Assembly (NCBI GenBank): GCA_964476505.1
Contig: CAYZAW010000002.1
Location: forward strand, 1 to 64,000
Source of the DNA: CAYZAW01 sp964476505
GTDB taxonomy: Bacteria; Bacillota; Clostridia; Christensenellales; CAG-138
Direction: 5' to 3'
DNA length: 64,000 nucleotides
The notes under the pieces are model-generated. The model did no database searches, had not been told where the DNA came from, and was given only the letters and a program-made list of their open reading frames with translations. A program made the translations under genes and the position numbers. The stretch's first letter is position 1. Each line of letters begins with the position of its first letter. Shown here piece after piece: positions 1-8,342 of the stretch.

Positions 1-237
1 CTTGCTTGGCTGATCTTTAGAAAAAACAAAAAGGCAGGACGGATATGCGGATACCTGTTTGCCGCGCCGCTTTCCTATCTGCTTGGGCATTTGATGATCA
101 CGACCGGGTTTGTTTCGTTTTCCGCAGCGGGTGATTTCATGCTGAATTGTGTTGCGGCTCTCGCAATTTACGGCATATTGGTATTAGGCGCTTCCTTGCT
201 TCGGCAGCACAAGCAGGACAAAATTGCCGAACAATAA
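1..237 (+). CDS. C-terminal end of an integral membrane protein (partial)
   Basis: An open frame runs from the first base to a TAA at 235-237 and gives the last 78 residues of a protein whose start lies outside the window. The fragment has two hydrophobic stretches, roughly residues 18-40 and 44-63, separated by a short polar loop, and ends in a basic, Gln/Lys-rich tail. This is what the end of a multi-pass membrane protein looks like. No family motif is visible, so no function is assigned. It converges on the minus-strand metallohydrolase, with only 8 bases between the two stop codons. Confidence 0.6.
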   Translation, partial: LAWLIFRKNKKAGRICGYLFAAPLSYLLGHLMITTGFVSFSAAGDFMLNCVAALAIYGILVLGASLLRQHKQDKIAEQ

Positions 238-245
238 TGCCTGCG

Positions 246-1070
246 CTATACCACGATCTCCATGCCATCGTAGGCAAAAAAGATGTTATCCAGCGTTTTT
301 TCAAGCGCTTGATAATACGCGTAGGACTTACCCCAGCACTCGTCAATGTGTGTAACGATTACGCGGCCGATTCTGTATGTGCGCTTGATGTCCATGATCT
401 CGGGCAAGGTGAAGACCTCGTCCTTGAAGGGTGCATCTTGCAGCCGTGAGCCGTTTTGAAGTATGCCGTTATCGGATACCACGCCTATGATAAGAACATC
501 CGCGTCGTAATACAGGCTGTTGGGGGCAAAGGGCTTTGCGTCGCAGCAGGCGTAAACCGCCTTTTTGCTCCCTTCCGTAATCACGTAGAACGTCATGTTT
601 GCACCCTGTGTTTTGTTATTGATCAGGTGCACCTGCGTATTTTCGATTTCTATATAGTCCGTTCGGTTGATGGCAATGCAATGCAGCACGTCTTGATAAT
701 ACAAAAGCCCGTCGCCGTTCCAAGCATTGATATCGTCCACGACCTCGGGCAGCGCAATCACGGGCAAACGCGTTCCCTGTTCCGTGATCCAATCGTAGCC
801 TAAGGGCTCCACGATGCGCATGCCCCGCGTGTGGTCGGGGTCTCTATGCGAGAAGGACAGATAATTGATTTTAGAAATCCCCTGCCTGTCGCAGGCAACT
901 GCGATATCCTCAGGCGTATCGATGAGCATTTTGATATCCTCGATATACAGGCTCGGCCCCAAGCGCATAAAGCGCCCGCGCTTGATACGCGCCTCCTCGC
1001 AGATCGCGCAATGGCAAAAGGGGTTGGGGATTTGAAACATGCCGCCGCTGCCGACGATTTTCAACCGCAT
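246..1070 (-). CDS. MBL-fold metallohydrolase, PhnP-like
   Basis: A 274-aa cytosolic metallo-beta-lactamase-fold protein. The N-terminus has the Gly-rich first strand followed by a CxCxxC cluster (C-H-C-A-I-C, about residues 19-24). In PhnP-type cyclic phosphodiesterases this cluster holds a structural zinc. The metal-site motif reads S-H-R-D-P-D-H where the fold normally has H-x-H-x-D-H, so the second histidine is an aspartate. A THIDE motif lies near the C-terminus. The ATG at 1070 has a GGAGG about 9 bases upstream. PhnP relatives hydrolyse cyclic phosphodiesters, but the altered motif means the substrate cannot be inferred. No phosphonate genes are nearby and the gene appears to be transcribed alone. 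Confidence 0.75.
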   Translation of the reverse strand: MRLKIVGSGGMFQIPNPFCHCAICEEARIKRGRFMRLGPSLYIEDIKMLIDTPEDIAVACDRQGISKINYLSFSHRDPDHTRGMRIVEPLGYDWITEQGTRLPVIALPEVVDDINAWNGDGLLYYQDVLHCIAINRTDYIEIENTQVHLINNKTQGANMTFYVITEGSKKAVYACCDAKPFAPNSLYYDADVLIIGVVSDNGILQNGSRLQDAPFKDEVFTLPEIMDIKRTYRIGRVIVTHIDECWGKSYAYYQALEKTLDNIFFAYDGMEIVV

Positions 1071-1170
1071 CTGTTCTTGCCTCCAAGCTCCGGTTCATTT
1101 TCCGTAAGTATAGCCAAGCCGAATGATTGCCGTTTGGGTATCGTGAGCGCCTGTGCCTGCTGTGTACGGG

Positions 1171-2079
1171 CTAGTTTTTCAGCATGATCCAATCGATTCC
1201 CTTATCGATCAAGGCAGGCTCGGTCAAATGGATATAGTGCCCGCTGTTTTTCGCCTGTAAAAAGTGCGTTTTGCTGCCAAACGCCAGGTATTCCTGCATA
1301 AGCGACTGCCAAAGGTTTTCCACCTTTTCGGCAAACGCGCGGTCGGTCTGCCCAAAGCGCATGGTCTCCTCGATGGAAAACGCGCTTGCGTGCGTGATCA
1401 GCACCAGCGGCAGATCGGGAAAGGTATCCGCCTCGGCAAGCGAAGCGGTATACTGCGCTTCGTGGGCAAGGCGATATTCCTGTATGGCGGATGCGGTAAA
1501 ATTAGGTTTCGCGAGGGAGGAAAGAATGTTATCCGAAGCGTCCTTCGAGAAGCCGTTATAGTAGAAAAACGGCGGCGCTTTTTTCATGAACGCCTTGATG
1601 ATAAAGCCAAGGTGCAGCCTTGCCAGCTTGTTCATCAGCACCAGATTGCCGGATTTATCGAACCCGCTCTTTTTCTGTTCCTCGGGGGAAAGCACCTCTT
1701 TATACTGACTATCGTTGGCAGACAACGGGTCCAGCAGCAGCAAGCCCTGCACCATTTGAGGGTATAGCCTTGCAAACTGCTGTGCGTACAGCCCGCCTTG
1801 GGAATGGGCAATGAGCAGTACCTTCTCGGCTGATTGTAAATATCCCAACAGCGAGTGCAGTTCCTTTGCAATGCTTTCCGGTGTGCGTAAAACAGTAGTA
1901 TCACAGCTTCTTTCGTAAAGAAGAACCGTGTTGTTTTTAGAAAGCCGCTCTGCGATATGCCACCATTCGCCAATAGCAGCGCCAAGCCCTATTTCGATCA
2001 CGATGTTGATACTGCCGTTTCCGAACACAGCATAATTGTTTTTGATGCCGTTATGCTCTGCGGTTTTGATTGCAAGCAT
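1171..2079 (-). CDS. alpha/beta hydrolase
   Basis: A 302-aa single-domain alpha/beta hydrolase without a signal peptide, presumably cytosolic. The nucleophile elbow reads A-H-S-Q-G-G near residue 93, an Asp-containing strand end (LLDPLSAND) follows, and the catalytic His lies in the C-terminal SGHYIH segment. The N-terminus carries a G-L-G-A oxyanion region in place of HGxG. A GGAGG lies 7 bases before the ATG at 2079. Its substrate cannot be told from sequence; an esterase, lipase or C-C hydrolase role would all fit. The 214-bp gap before the CDF gene leaves room for its own promoter, and a TATACT hexamer lies on the minus strand near 2129. Confidence 0.75.
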   Translation of the reverse strand: MLAIKTAEHNGIKNNYAVFGNGSINIVIEIGLGAAIGEWWHIAERLSKNNTVLLYERSCDTTVLRTPESIAKELHSLLGYLQSAEKVLLIAHSQGGLYAQQFARLYPQMVQGLLLLDPLSANDSQYKEVLSPEEQKKSGFDKSGNLVLMNKLARLHLGFIIKAFMKKAPPFFYYNGFSKDASDNILSSLAKPNFTASAIQEYRLAHEAQYTASLAEADTFPDLPLVLITHASAFSIEETMRFGQTDRAFAEKVENLWQSLMQEYLAFGSKTHFLQAKNSGHYIHLTEPALIDKGIDWIMLKN

Positions 2080-2293
2080 GCTACGCCCTCCTTGGACTGA
2101 TGTTGAATTCCATTTACTACTTTAGACAGTATAACATTCCCAGAAGCGTATTGCTTCATTGTTTTTGCACTGTTATGTCGTAAAGCGATTTCATGATATC
2201 AGAAACAAGCGTAGTAACCGTGTATCGTTTTCATGGCTTTCCTTGTTGAAGCTCCTTACAGGGCAAAGCGGGCGTGTGACCGAATGCGAAACA

Positions 2294-3181
2294 CTAGATT
2301 GCCGCTTCCTCCGGCGCGGGGTTTTCGTGAATCATGATGTGCTTGATATCCGGATAAGCGTTTTCCACCGCATCGTGCACGGTATGTGCAATGGTGTGCG
2401 CGTCCGTAAGCGTTGCCGCGCCGTCCACGGCGATCTCCGCATCGATATAGATTTTGCTGCCGAACTTGCGCGTTTGCAGGCGGTCAAGGCACAGCACGCC
2501 ATCCTGCGCGGTAATGAGCGTTTTTAGCTCCGCCTCGAATTCGTCGCTGCAGGCGGTATCCAGCATTCTTTCCAGCGCGTCCTTTAAAATATCGTACGCC
2601 ACCTTCAGGATGCACAGGCAAATCACCACACAGGCAATGGGCTCCAATACCAGTGCGCCAAGCATCGCGCCGCCAATGCCGATCAGCGACCCCACCGAGG
2701 AGAGCGCATCGGAGCGGTGATGCCATGCGTCCGCCATGAACGCGGAGGAATTGAGCTTTTTAGCGTAGTGCCGGGTGTACCAGAACATGGCCTCCTTGGT
2801 TACGATGGAAACCACGGCGGCGATCAGCGCGATGGTCGAGGGAATGGCGATCGCCTCATAGTTGCCCTGCAAAATTGTTTTTACACCGCCCGCGCCTATT
2901 CCTAAGCCGGTGGCGAGCAGTATCACACCCAGTATCATGGACGCAACGCACTCTAAGCGGTCGTGCCCGTAGGGGTGGGCTTTGTCCGCTTCTTTTCTGG
3001 AGATGCGGATGCCGATATACGCGATGAACGTTGCAAACACATCGGAAAGGGAATGCACGGCATCTGACACCATGGCAGCCGAGTGGCCGGCGATACCGGC
3101 ATACAGCTTAAACGCAACAAGGATGATGTTCCCGAAGATACCCACGCCGGAAACGCGGCGGATGATGGACTGTTCTGACAT
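2294..3181 (-). CDS. cation diffusion facilitator (CDF) metal efflux transporter
   Basis: A 295-aa proton-coupled divalent-metal exporter of the inner membrane. It has about six transmembrane segments. The CDF signature S-D-A-V-H-S-L-S-D lies in TM2, HPYGHDRLE in the following loop, and the second metal-site motif H-H-R-S-D in TM5. A C-terminal cytoplasmic metal-sensing domain (about residue 205 onward) ends in HxxHDxP-like residues. The frame is open 12 codons further upstream, but the ATG at 3181 has GGAGG 9 bases before it and is preferred. The long leader folds like a NiCo riboswitch, which suggests Ni2+/Co2+ (perhaps also Zn2+ or Mn2+) export. The metal is inferred from that context, not from active-site residues. 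Confidence 0.88.
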   Translation of the reverse strand: MSEQSIIRRVSGVGIFGNIILVAFKLYAGIAGHSAAMVSDAVHSLSDVFATFIAYIGIRISRKEADKAHPYGHDRLECVASMILGVILLATGLGIGAGGVKTILQGNYEAIAIPSTIALIAAVVSIVTKEAMFWYTRHYAKKLNSSAFMADAWHHRSDALSSVGSLIGIGGAMLGALVLEPIACVVICLCILKVAYDILKDALERMLDTACSDEFEAELKTLITAQDGVLCLDRLQTRKFGSKIYIDAEIAVDGAATLTDAHTIAHTVHDAVENAYPDIKHIMIHENPAPEEAAI

Positions 3182-3240
3182 AGGGCGGTTCCTCCAAAAT
3201 GTTATGATGTTACTCACGGCACTTGGTTGATCGTGCTCCC

Positions 3241-3424
3241 TTCAGAGTATGAAAATACGCACCCTCCGGGAACATACTACTGTCCCGCAGAAGGTGCGTT
3301 TATCGCGTTTCTGCTGTTGCCCGCTGGCAACCCGGCCCCACGGCCCCAATAAGGGCCATCGCCTGCTCAGTTTGTACTGTTGATCTCGCATTTCATTTAT
3401 GAAATGTAATGCAGTGCAAAGAGA
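3241..3424 (-). ncRNA. candidate NiCo (czcD) riboswitch in the leader of the CDF gene
   Basis: The leader between the promoter at 3432-3460 and the CDF start is about 245 nt long and highly structured. Read on the minus strand it contains CTGAGCAGGC, then a GTTGCC/GGCAAC stem with the conserved-looking run GCGGGCAACAGCAG, then GCGGGACAG inside a long stem closed by ACGCACC/GGTGCGT. The last stem is followed by ATTTT and could double as the expression-platform terminator. These phrases, and the position before a CDF exporter, match my memory of the nickel/cobalt-sensing NiCo family. I cannot run a covariance search, so the family assignment is inference. Confidence 0.6.
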
Positions 3425-3431
3425 TGCGGAT

Positions 3432-3460
3432 AGTATACTATGGTTCGGGAGCCTTGTCAA
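3432..3460 (-). promoter_or_regulatory. sigma-A-type promoter of the CDF gene and its leader
   Basis: On the minus strand TTGACA (3455-3460) and TATACT (3432-3437) are separated by 17 bases. This is a near-consensus housekeeping promoter. Transcription would begin about 3425, just upstream of the structured leader. Confidence 0.85.
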
Positions 3461-3494
3461 TGCGGGATTTTTGATGGATGCGTCAGCCGGTGAA

Positions 3495-3704
3495 TTATCC
3501 TTCCAGCTTATGAAAGGAAACCGTTTGCGCTTTTAGCGAGATCTTCCCCACCTGATAACCGTATTCCAGAAGCTCTTTTTTGTAGTTCAGGAACGAATGG
3601 TCAATGGGAATCCCGGCAATGCTTTGAATTTCGTCAAACGAAAGCGTAAAAGCGGGCGTTCCGTTTTCCTGCACGTATTTCCATAGTAAATCGTATTTGC
3701 TCAT
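3495..3704 (-). CDS. small protein, DUF7662-like
   Basis: A 69-aa soluble protein with the pattern SKYDLLWKYVQ...LSFDEIQSIAG, then a Leu/Tyr-rich helix and a final beta strand. This resembles the small DUF7662 family (KYDPLxxYL...SFxEIExIxG), which has no established function. The family assignment is from memory of the motif and is tentative. A purine-rich GGGGTAGGG lies just ahead of the ATG. The gene is flanked by the CDF promoter on one side and a membrane-protein gene on the other, with no obvious partner. Confidence 0.6.
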   Translation of the reverse strand: MSKYDLLWKYVQENGTPAFTLSFDEIQSIAGIPIDHSFLNYKKELLEYGYQVGKISLKAQTVSFHKLEG

Positions 3705-3784
3705 TGCATTCCCTACCCCATTTTGCCACCCGTTATATCAAGCAGGCAGCCTGCCGTTTAACGCTTCTATCGCACGCCTTTTTC

Positions 3785-4378
3785 TTACCCCTTTGTGGTT
3801 CTGCCCTTAGCGATTTTTCCGTGTATGCCGCGGTTGATAAAATGCAGCAAAAAGCCCAGCAGCGTAAATACGGCAAGCACCAAAACCACGCCCAGTATCA
3901 CGTCCCCAAAAGGTCTTCTCACAAAAAGCATGGTTGCCGGGAAAGGGCAGTTGCCCGTGGCTTGCCACAGGATAAACGCCAGCAAAAGGTAGCATGCCGG
4001 AAATACCAAGTCGGTAAAAACCAGCGCGTGCCGCATGCTTGTATGGCTGCAAAACAGGCACCAATAGGTAAACAGCAAAACCGGATCAATGATATGGATG
4101 AACCAGAACGCGCCCTCCAAATTGAGCCCCATGGCAGCCGTGGCGATCAATATCGGCAAAACGGTTATCATACAGTCGAAATACAGCCAAACCGGAAAGC
4201 GTTGTTTCCCCGCCGCCGTCCTAATAAACGAGGCAATAAATATGCCGCCCGTCAGCAGCGACGAAAGAAAGCAGTACTCTCCCATATGGCTTGGATCGGG
4301 CAGATACCCCCAAAGCGCCGCCGCAATAAACAGGATGCCCAGTATCAGTTCACAGGCGCGTCTTGCGTTTTCCTTCAT
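3785..4378 (-). CDS. six-helix membrane protein, Pr6Pr/FAR-17a-like
   Basis: A 197-aa membrane protein with about six hydrophobic helices, a short basic N-terminus and a basic C-terminal tail (KIAKGRTTKG). The central stretch H-I-I-D-P-V-L-L-F-T-Y-W followed by a W-Q/C-P-F-P segment resembles the Pr6Pr (FAR-17a/AIG1-like) group, in which a conserved His and Asp lie inside the membrane. Eukaryotic AIG1 members act as serine hydrolases on fatty-acid esters. Whether this bacterial relative has any enzymatic activity is unknown. A GGAG sits 8 bases before the ATG. No functional partner is apparent nearby. Confidence 0.65.
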   Translation of the reverse strand: MKENARRACELILGILFIAAALWGYLPDPSHMGEYCFLSSLLTGGIFIASFIRTAAGKQRFPVWLYFDCMITVLPILIATAAMGLNLEGAFWFIHIIDPVLLFTYWCLFCSHTSMRHALVFTDLVFPACYLLLAFILWQATGNCPFPATMLFVRRPFGDVILGVVLVLAVFTLLGFLLHFINRGIHGKIAKGRTTKG

Positions 4379-4554
4379 GCCATGTTCTCCTTCAATTCGC
4401 TACAGTATGTATCTATCACTACCCGTTAGTATAGCATCCCCGCAAGCGCATTGCATCAGAAAATACCAACGCAAAAGCGCTCGCGCGGTTGACAGAAAAA
4501 CGCGCTTGCTTTACCCTTGATATACAGAAAACAGACCATATAAAGGAGCTTATC

Positions 4555-4965
4555 ATGCGGGCAGGAATCGGTATCTACGTGAAAAACAGCGCCGCGGCTG
4601 TTGCGCTGTATCTAGAGGCTTTTGGCTTGGAGCTGGGGTATCATGTAAAGAACCCGGACGGCAGTTATTATCATTCCGAGCTTTGGTATGAAGGCACGGA
4701 AATTCTGGATGTGATAGAGTCCAATAAGACAGAATTCACAAACAACATGGTGCAGGTGAGCATGATTTTAGACGATGCCGCCGCCGTACAACACGCGTAT
4801 GATCTGCTTCGCGAAGGCGGAACCGTTGAAACGCCGATAGGGCCGCTGCCGTGGAGCCCCTGCGCCGCAGTCCTTAGGGATCGCTTTGGCGTGTGGTGGT
4901 ATATCTCCGCACCCCAGCACTATCCCGATGAAAGCTTCGACCCTGCAAGCACGCCGGGCGCATAA
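4555..4965 (+). CDS. VOC (glyoxalase/bleomycin-resistance) superfamily protein
   Basis: A 136-aa protein with two paired beta-alpha-beta-beta-beta modules. It opens with GIGIYVKNSAAAVALYLEAFGLELGYH, the typical VOC first helix, and ends in the FGVWWYIS strand seen in PhnB-like members. The frame is open from 4489, but AAAGGAG lies 9 bases before the ATG at 4555 and the fold starts there. VOC proteins bind a metal and act as dioxygenases, isomerases or drug-binding proteins. The substrate here is unknown. A strong terminator-type hairpin follows at 5012-5038, so the gene is probably monocistronic. Confidence 0.75.
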   Translation: MRAGIGIYVKNSAAAVALYLEAFGLELGYHVKNPDGSYYHSELWYEGTEILDVIESNKTEFTNNMVQVSMILDDAAAVQHAYDLLREGGTVETPIGPLPWSPCAAVLRDRFGVWWYISAPQHYPDESFDPASTPGA

Positions 4966-5011
4966 CGGATTTAAGCTTTGCAGGATATCTTTCCTGCACG
5001 GCGCAGCCTAT

Positions 5012-5038
5012 AAAAAGTTTCCAAATCGGAAACTTTTT
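5012..5038. terminator. perfect 11-bp inverted repeat between the VOC gene and recA
   Basis: AAAAAGTTTCC and GGAAACTTTTT are perfect complements around a 5-base loop, and the second arm ends in five T. It can serve as an intrinsic terminator for the VOC gene. It ends only 2 bases before the recA -35 box, so an operator role for recA is also possible. Confidence 0.7.
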
Positions 5039-5040
5039 GC

Positions 5041-5069
5041 TTTACCCGCGCATCAAATCATGGTATAAT
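5041..5069 (+). promoter_or_regulatory. recA promoter
   Basis: TTTACC (5041-5046), a 17-bp spacer and TATAAT (5064-5069) preceded by TGG make a strong extended -10 promoter. I see no GAAC-N4-GTTC type LexA box in the upstream sequence. Confidence 0.8.
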
Positions 5070-5116
5070 GCAAGCAATCACAGAGGATCGAAAAATACAA
5101 ATCAAGGAGTACATGC

Positions 5117-6208
5117 ATGGGCGTTGAAAAACAAAAAGCGCTGGATATGGCACTGGCGCAAATCGAGAAAAACTTCGGCAAGGGTGCGATCATGAAGCTG
5201 GGCGACGCCACAGGCATCGCCGTTTCCACCATCTCCACCGGCTGTATCGATTTAGACTTCGCCCTTGGCGTGGGCGGCCTGCCACGCGGGCGCATCATCG
5301 AAATATTCGGGCCGGAGTCCTCCGGTAAAACCACCGTTGCGCTGCATGTGATCGCGCAGGCGCAAAAGGAAGGCGGCATGGCGGCCTTTGTGGATGCGGA
5401 GCATGCGCTGGACCCTGTTTACGCGGGCAATTTGGGTGTAAATGTAGACGAACTATACGTTTCCCAGCCGGACACAGGCGAGCAGGCGTTGGAGATCGCA
5501 GAAACGCTGGTACGCTCCGGCGCGATGGACGTTGTGGTTGTGGACTCCGTTGCCGCGCTGGTGCCTAAGGCCGAGCTGGAGGGCGACATGGGCGACTCCC
5601 ACGTTGGCTTGCAGGCGCGCCTCATGTCTCAAGCGCTAAGAAAGCTGGCAGGCACCATTTCCAAAACCAACACCATCGTGATATTCATCAATCAGCTCCG
5701 CGAGAAGATCGGCGTGATGTTTGGCAACCCCGAAACCACCACCGGCGGCAAGGCGTTGAAGTTTTACGCCTCCGTGCGCTTGGATGTGCGCAAGATCGAG
5801 ACCCTGAAAAACGGTGCGGACTTCATCGGCAGCCGCACGCGGGTAAAGGTCGTTAAAAACAAGGTAGCACCGCCCTTTAAGGTTGCCGAGTTCGATATCA
5901 TTTACGGCGAGGGCATTTCCAAGGAAGGCTCCATATTGGATATGGCAGTTACCCGTAAGCTGATCCAGAAGACCGGCGCGTGGTATTCCTACGGCGACAT
6001 GCGCATGGCGCAGGGACGCGACAACGCCCGCCTGTTCTTAAAGGATAACAAGGAGCTTTGCACGCAGATCGAAAAGCAGCTGCATAAGATCATGGAGGAC
6101 GAGCACGCCGCCGCCATGGCGGAAATGAAGCGCAAGGCCGCAGGCGCGCCTCCCGCGCCCGATCCCGAAACGGACGGCGTTGATCCCTTTGACGGCCCGG
6201 AGGAATAG
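5117..6208 (+). CDS. recA: RecA recombinase
   Basis: Homologous-recombination and SOS-signalling protein, 363 aa, the normal bacterial length. It forms ATP-dependent filaments on single-stranded DNA. Walker A GPESSGKT is at residues 65-72, followed by the MAW-region FVDAEHALDP, Walker B VVVVDSVAALVP, the loop-2 segment with INQLREKIGVMFGNPETTTGG, and the KxKVVKNKVAPPF signature. The C-terminal tail is acidic and proline-rich. AAGGAG lies 9 bases before the ATG at 5117; a nearer ATG at 5113 is in another frame. The gene has its own promoter and a terminator at 6265-6290. No recX follows. Confidence 0.98.
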   Translation: MGVEKQKALDMALAQIEKNFGKGAIMKLGDATGIAVSTISTGCIDLDFALGVGGLPRGRIIEIFGPESSGKTTVALHVIAQAQKEGGMAAFVDAEHALDPVYAGNLGVNVDELYVSQPDTGEQALEIAETLVRSGAMDVVVVDSVAALVPKAELEGDMGDSHVGLQARLMSQALRKLAGTISKTNTIVIFINQLREKIGVMFGNPETTTGGKALKFYASVRLDVRKIETLKNGADFIGSRTRVKVVKNKVAPPFKVAEFDIIYGEGISKEGSILDMAVTRKLIQKTGAWYSYGDMRMAQGRDNARLFLKDNKELCTQIEKQLHKIMEDEHAAAMAEMKRKAAGAPPAPDPETDGVDPFDGPEE

Positions 6209-6264
6209 TACGCGCGGTATTTTGCCAAAAAGCCTTGTAAAACAGCGAAATTTAAGTGATTTAG

Positions 6265-6290
6265 AACGGCGGAGCAATTCCGCCGTTTTT
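6265..6290 (+). terminator. intrinsic terminator after recA
   Basis: AACGGCGGA and TCCGCCGTT pair perfectly around a 5-base loop, and the second arm runs straight into TTT. Confidence 0.9.
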
Positions 6291-6412
6291 ATGCCATCTC
6301 AAGCATCTTAATTACTGAAATGCTCTGTACTTTGCGGATTTAGCTTGGTATACTAGAAGCCAATCAAAGCATATCACGGCTTTAGCCGAATACCAACGGA
6401 GGAGTATACGCT

Positions 6413-7252
6413 ATGGATCATGTAAAAGAAACGGATTTAAAACGCCTTGCTCTGGAAATCAGAATAGGCATACTGGACGCCATCGGCGCACGGGGCTTCG
6501 GTCACTTGGGCGGGTCATTGAGCATTGCAGACCTGTTGGCAGTGCTGTACGGCAGTGAAATGCGCTACGATGTGAAAAACCCCGCATGGCCGGAGCGGGA
6601 CAAGCTGGTTTGCTCCAAGGGTCACGCAGGCCCCGCGGTATACGCCGCGTTGGCGGTAAAGGGCTTTTTCCCTTACGAAGTGCTAAAGACCCTGAACCAA
6701 CCGGGCACAACGCTTCCCAGCCATTGCGATCACGACAAGACTCCCGGCGTGGACATCACCACGGGCTCCTTGGGGCAGGGCACTTCCCTTGCCGCCGGCA
6801 TGGCGCTTGGGGATAAGCTCAAGGGTCGCGACAGCCGCACCTTCCTTGTGGTGGGCGACGGCGAGGCCAACGAGGGGCAGGTTTGGGAAACCATTATGTT
6901 CGCCTCCGCGAAGAAGCTGGATAACCTGTTCGTATTTTTAGACAACAACAAAAAGCAGCTGGACGGCCCCGTTGCCGAGGTACTGAACATCGGCCCCTTT
7001 GGCGAGAAGTTTGAGGCCTTTGGCTTTGATACGCAGGTCATCCCCGGAAACGACGTTGCCGCCATTTACGAGGCCATCGAAAAGGCGAAGGCCGTTACCG
7101 GCAAGCCCCACGCCATCGTGCTGGATACCATCAAGGGCGCGGGCATCAAGGAAGTGGAAGAAACCGCTTCCAACCACAGCATGCAGCCCAAGCCCGAGGT
7201 CATTGCCTCTTGGATGGCAGCGCTGAAAAACGAGCTTGCCGCATTGGCGTAA
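6413..7252 (+). CDS. transketolase, N-terminal (TPP-binding) subunit
   Basis: Half of a split transketolase, 279 aa, matching the N-terminal domain of the roughly 650-aa one-chain enzyme. It carries the HxGG loop (GHLGGSLSIADLLAVLY), the LVCSKGHAGPAVYA segment, and the thiamine-diphosphate motif GDGEANEGQVWE...LDNNK. It pairs with the downstream C-terminal subunit, 16 bases away, to transfer two-carbon ketol units in the non-oxidative pentose phosphate pathway. GGAG precedes the ATG. An extended -10 hexamer TGGTATACT (6346-6354) lies upstream without a clear -35. Split transketolases are common in anaerobes; some take part in other pathways, so the exact substrate is inferred. Confidence 0.92.
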   Translation: MDHVKETDLKRLALEIRIGILDAIGARGFGHLGGSLSIADLLAVLYGSEMRYDVKNPAWPERDKLVCSKGHAGPAVYAALAVKGFFPYEVLKTLNQPGTTLPSHCDHDKTPGVDITTGSLGQGTSLAAGMALGDKLKGRDSRTFLVVGDGEANEGQVWETIMFASAKKLDNLFVFLDNNKKQLDGPVAEVLNIGPFGEKFEAFGFDTQVIPGNDVAAIYEAIEKAKAVTGKPHAIVLDTIKGAGIKEVEETASNHSMQPKPEVIASWMAALKNELAALA

Positions 7253-7268
7253 GAAAGGGGGAAAAACA

Positions 7269-8225
7269 ATGAAAATCGTGTATACCGGTGAAATGGATAA
7301 AACCTTTAAAGAAGCCTTTTCTGCTGCTATCCCCCGCCTTTGCGCCGCGGACGACAGCGTGATCTATTTGGATGCAGACCTGATGAGCTGCGTTGGCACC
7401 GCCAAATTTGCCAAGGAGCATCCCGAGCGCGGTATCAACTGCGGTATTGCGGAGGCCAACATGGTTGGCGTTGCCGCAGGCCTTGCCGCCGCCGGCTTTA
7501 AGCCCATCGTGCACAGCTTTGGCACCTTCGCCTCCCGCCGCTGCTTCGATCAGGCGTTCCTTTCCGCGGGCTACGGGCATAACGGCATCACCATCATCGG
7601 CTCTGACCCCGGCGTGACTGCTGCTTTCAACGGCGGTACGCACATGCCCCTTGAGGATGTGGCGCTGTTTAGGGCGCTGCCCGAATCCACCGTGATCGAC
7701 GTGACCGATACCGCCATGCTGGACAGCGTTCTCGCCCAGTGCGTGGATCGCCCCGGCGTGAAATACATCCGCATGCACCGCAAGAACAACGCCAAGGTCT
7801 ATGCCGACGGCGAAACGACACCCATCGGCCGCGCCATTCCTCTTCGTGAGGGCAAGGATGCCGTTGTGTTTGCCGCAGGCATTATGGTGCACGAGGCCAT
7901 GCAGGCCGCCAAAGCGCTTGCGGAGGAAGGCATTGAGGTGGCTGTGGTGGATATGTTCACCATCAAGCCGCTGGATGAAGAAGCCGTGGTGAAATACGCC
8001 AAGGCCACCGGCGCGGTTGTCACGGCGGAAAACCACAATAAAATCGGCGGGCTGTTCTCCGCCGTTTCCGAAACGCTGGCAAAGGCTTGCCCCACCCCCG
8101 TGGAATACGTTGCCGTGGAGGACGTGTTTGGCGAGGTTGGGCCTTTAAACTACCTACAGGAGCGCTTTGGCCTTACCGCCGCGCATGTGGCACAGCAGGT
8201 GAAGGCTGTGTTAAAGCGGAAGTAA
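7269..8225 (+). CDS. transketolase, C-terminal (Pyr) subunit
   Basis: The partner of the preceding gene, 318 aa. It covers the pyrimidine-binding and C-terminal domains: the catalytic-glutamate region NCGIAEANMVGVAAGLAA, the FGTFASRRCFDQ stretch, the GSDPGV loop and the C-terminal TKP segment with FTIKPLDEEA. The frame is open 11 codons upstream, but AAGGGGG precedes the ATG at 7269 and the alignment starts at MKIVYTGEMDKT. The two subunits together form the complete active site, with TPP bound between them. A strong terminator at 8303-8342 closes the unit. Confidence 0.92.
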   Translation: MKIVYTGEMDKTFKEAFSAAIPRLCAADDSVIYLDADLMSCVGTAKFAKEHPERGINCGIAEANMVGVAAGLAAAGFKPIVHSFGTFASRRCFDQAFLSAGYGHNGITIIGSDPGVTAAFNGGTHMPLEDVALFRALPESTVIDVTDTAMLDSVLAQCVDRPGVKYIRMHRKNNAKVYADGETTPIGRAIPLREGKDAVVFAAGIMVHEAMQAAKALAEEGIEVAVVDMFTIKPLDEEAVVKYAKATGAVVTAENHNKIGGLFSAVSETLAKACPTPVEYVAVEDVFGEVGPLNYLQERFGLTAAHVAQQVKAVLKRK

Positions 8226-8302
8226 AATATTACCCCGGCAGGTCAAGGTATTTCCATAAACACCTTGATAACGGGCGATTGTAACGAAGAACCGTCACCT
8301 AC

Positions 8303-8342
8303 AAAAGCAGCAGTGTGCGTAAAAGCCGACTGCTGCTTTTTT
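8303..8342 (+). terminator. intrinsic terminator after the transketolase genes
   Basis: AAAAGCAGCAGT (8303-8314) pairs perfectly with ACTGCTGCTTTT (8329-8340) and is followed by more T. It lies in the 370-bp gap between the transketolase and the 8596 gene. The rest of that gap holds only the AT-rich palindrome listed separately. Confidence 0.88.

Noticed and set aside
3242..3460. 72-aa minus-strand frame in the CDF leader
   Set aside because: It covers the structured leader and promoter. The RNA-structure explanation fits better.
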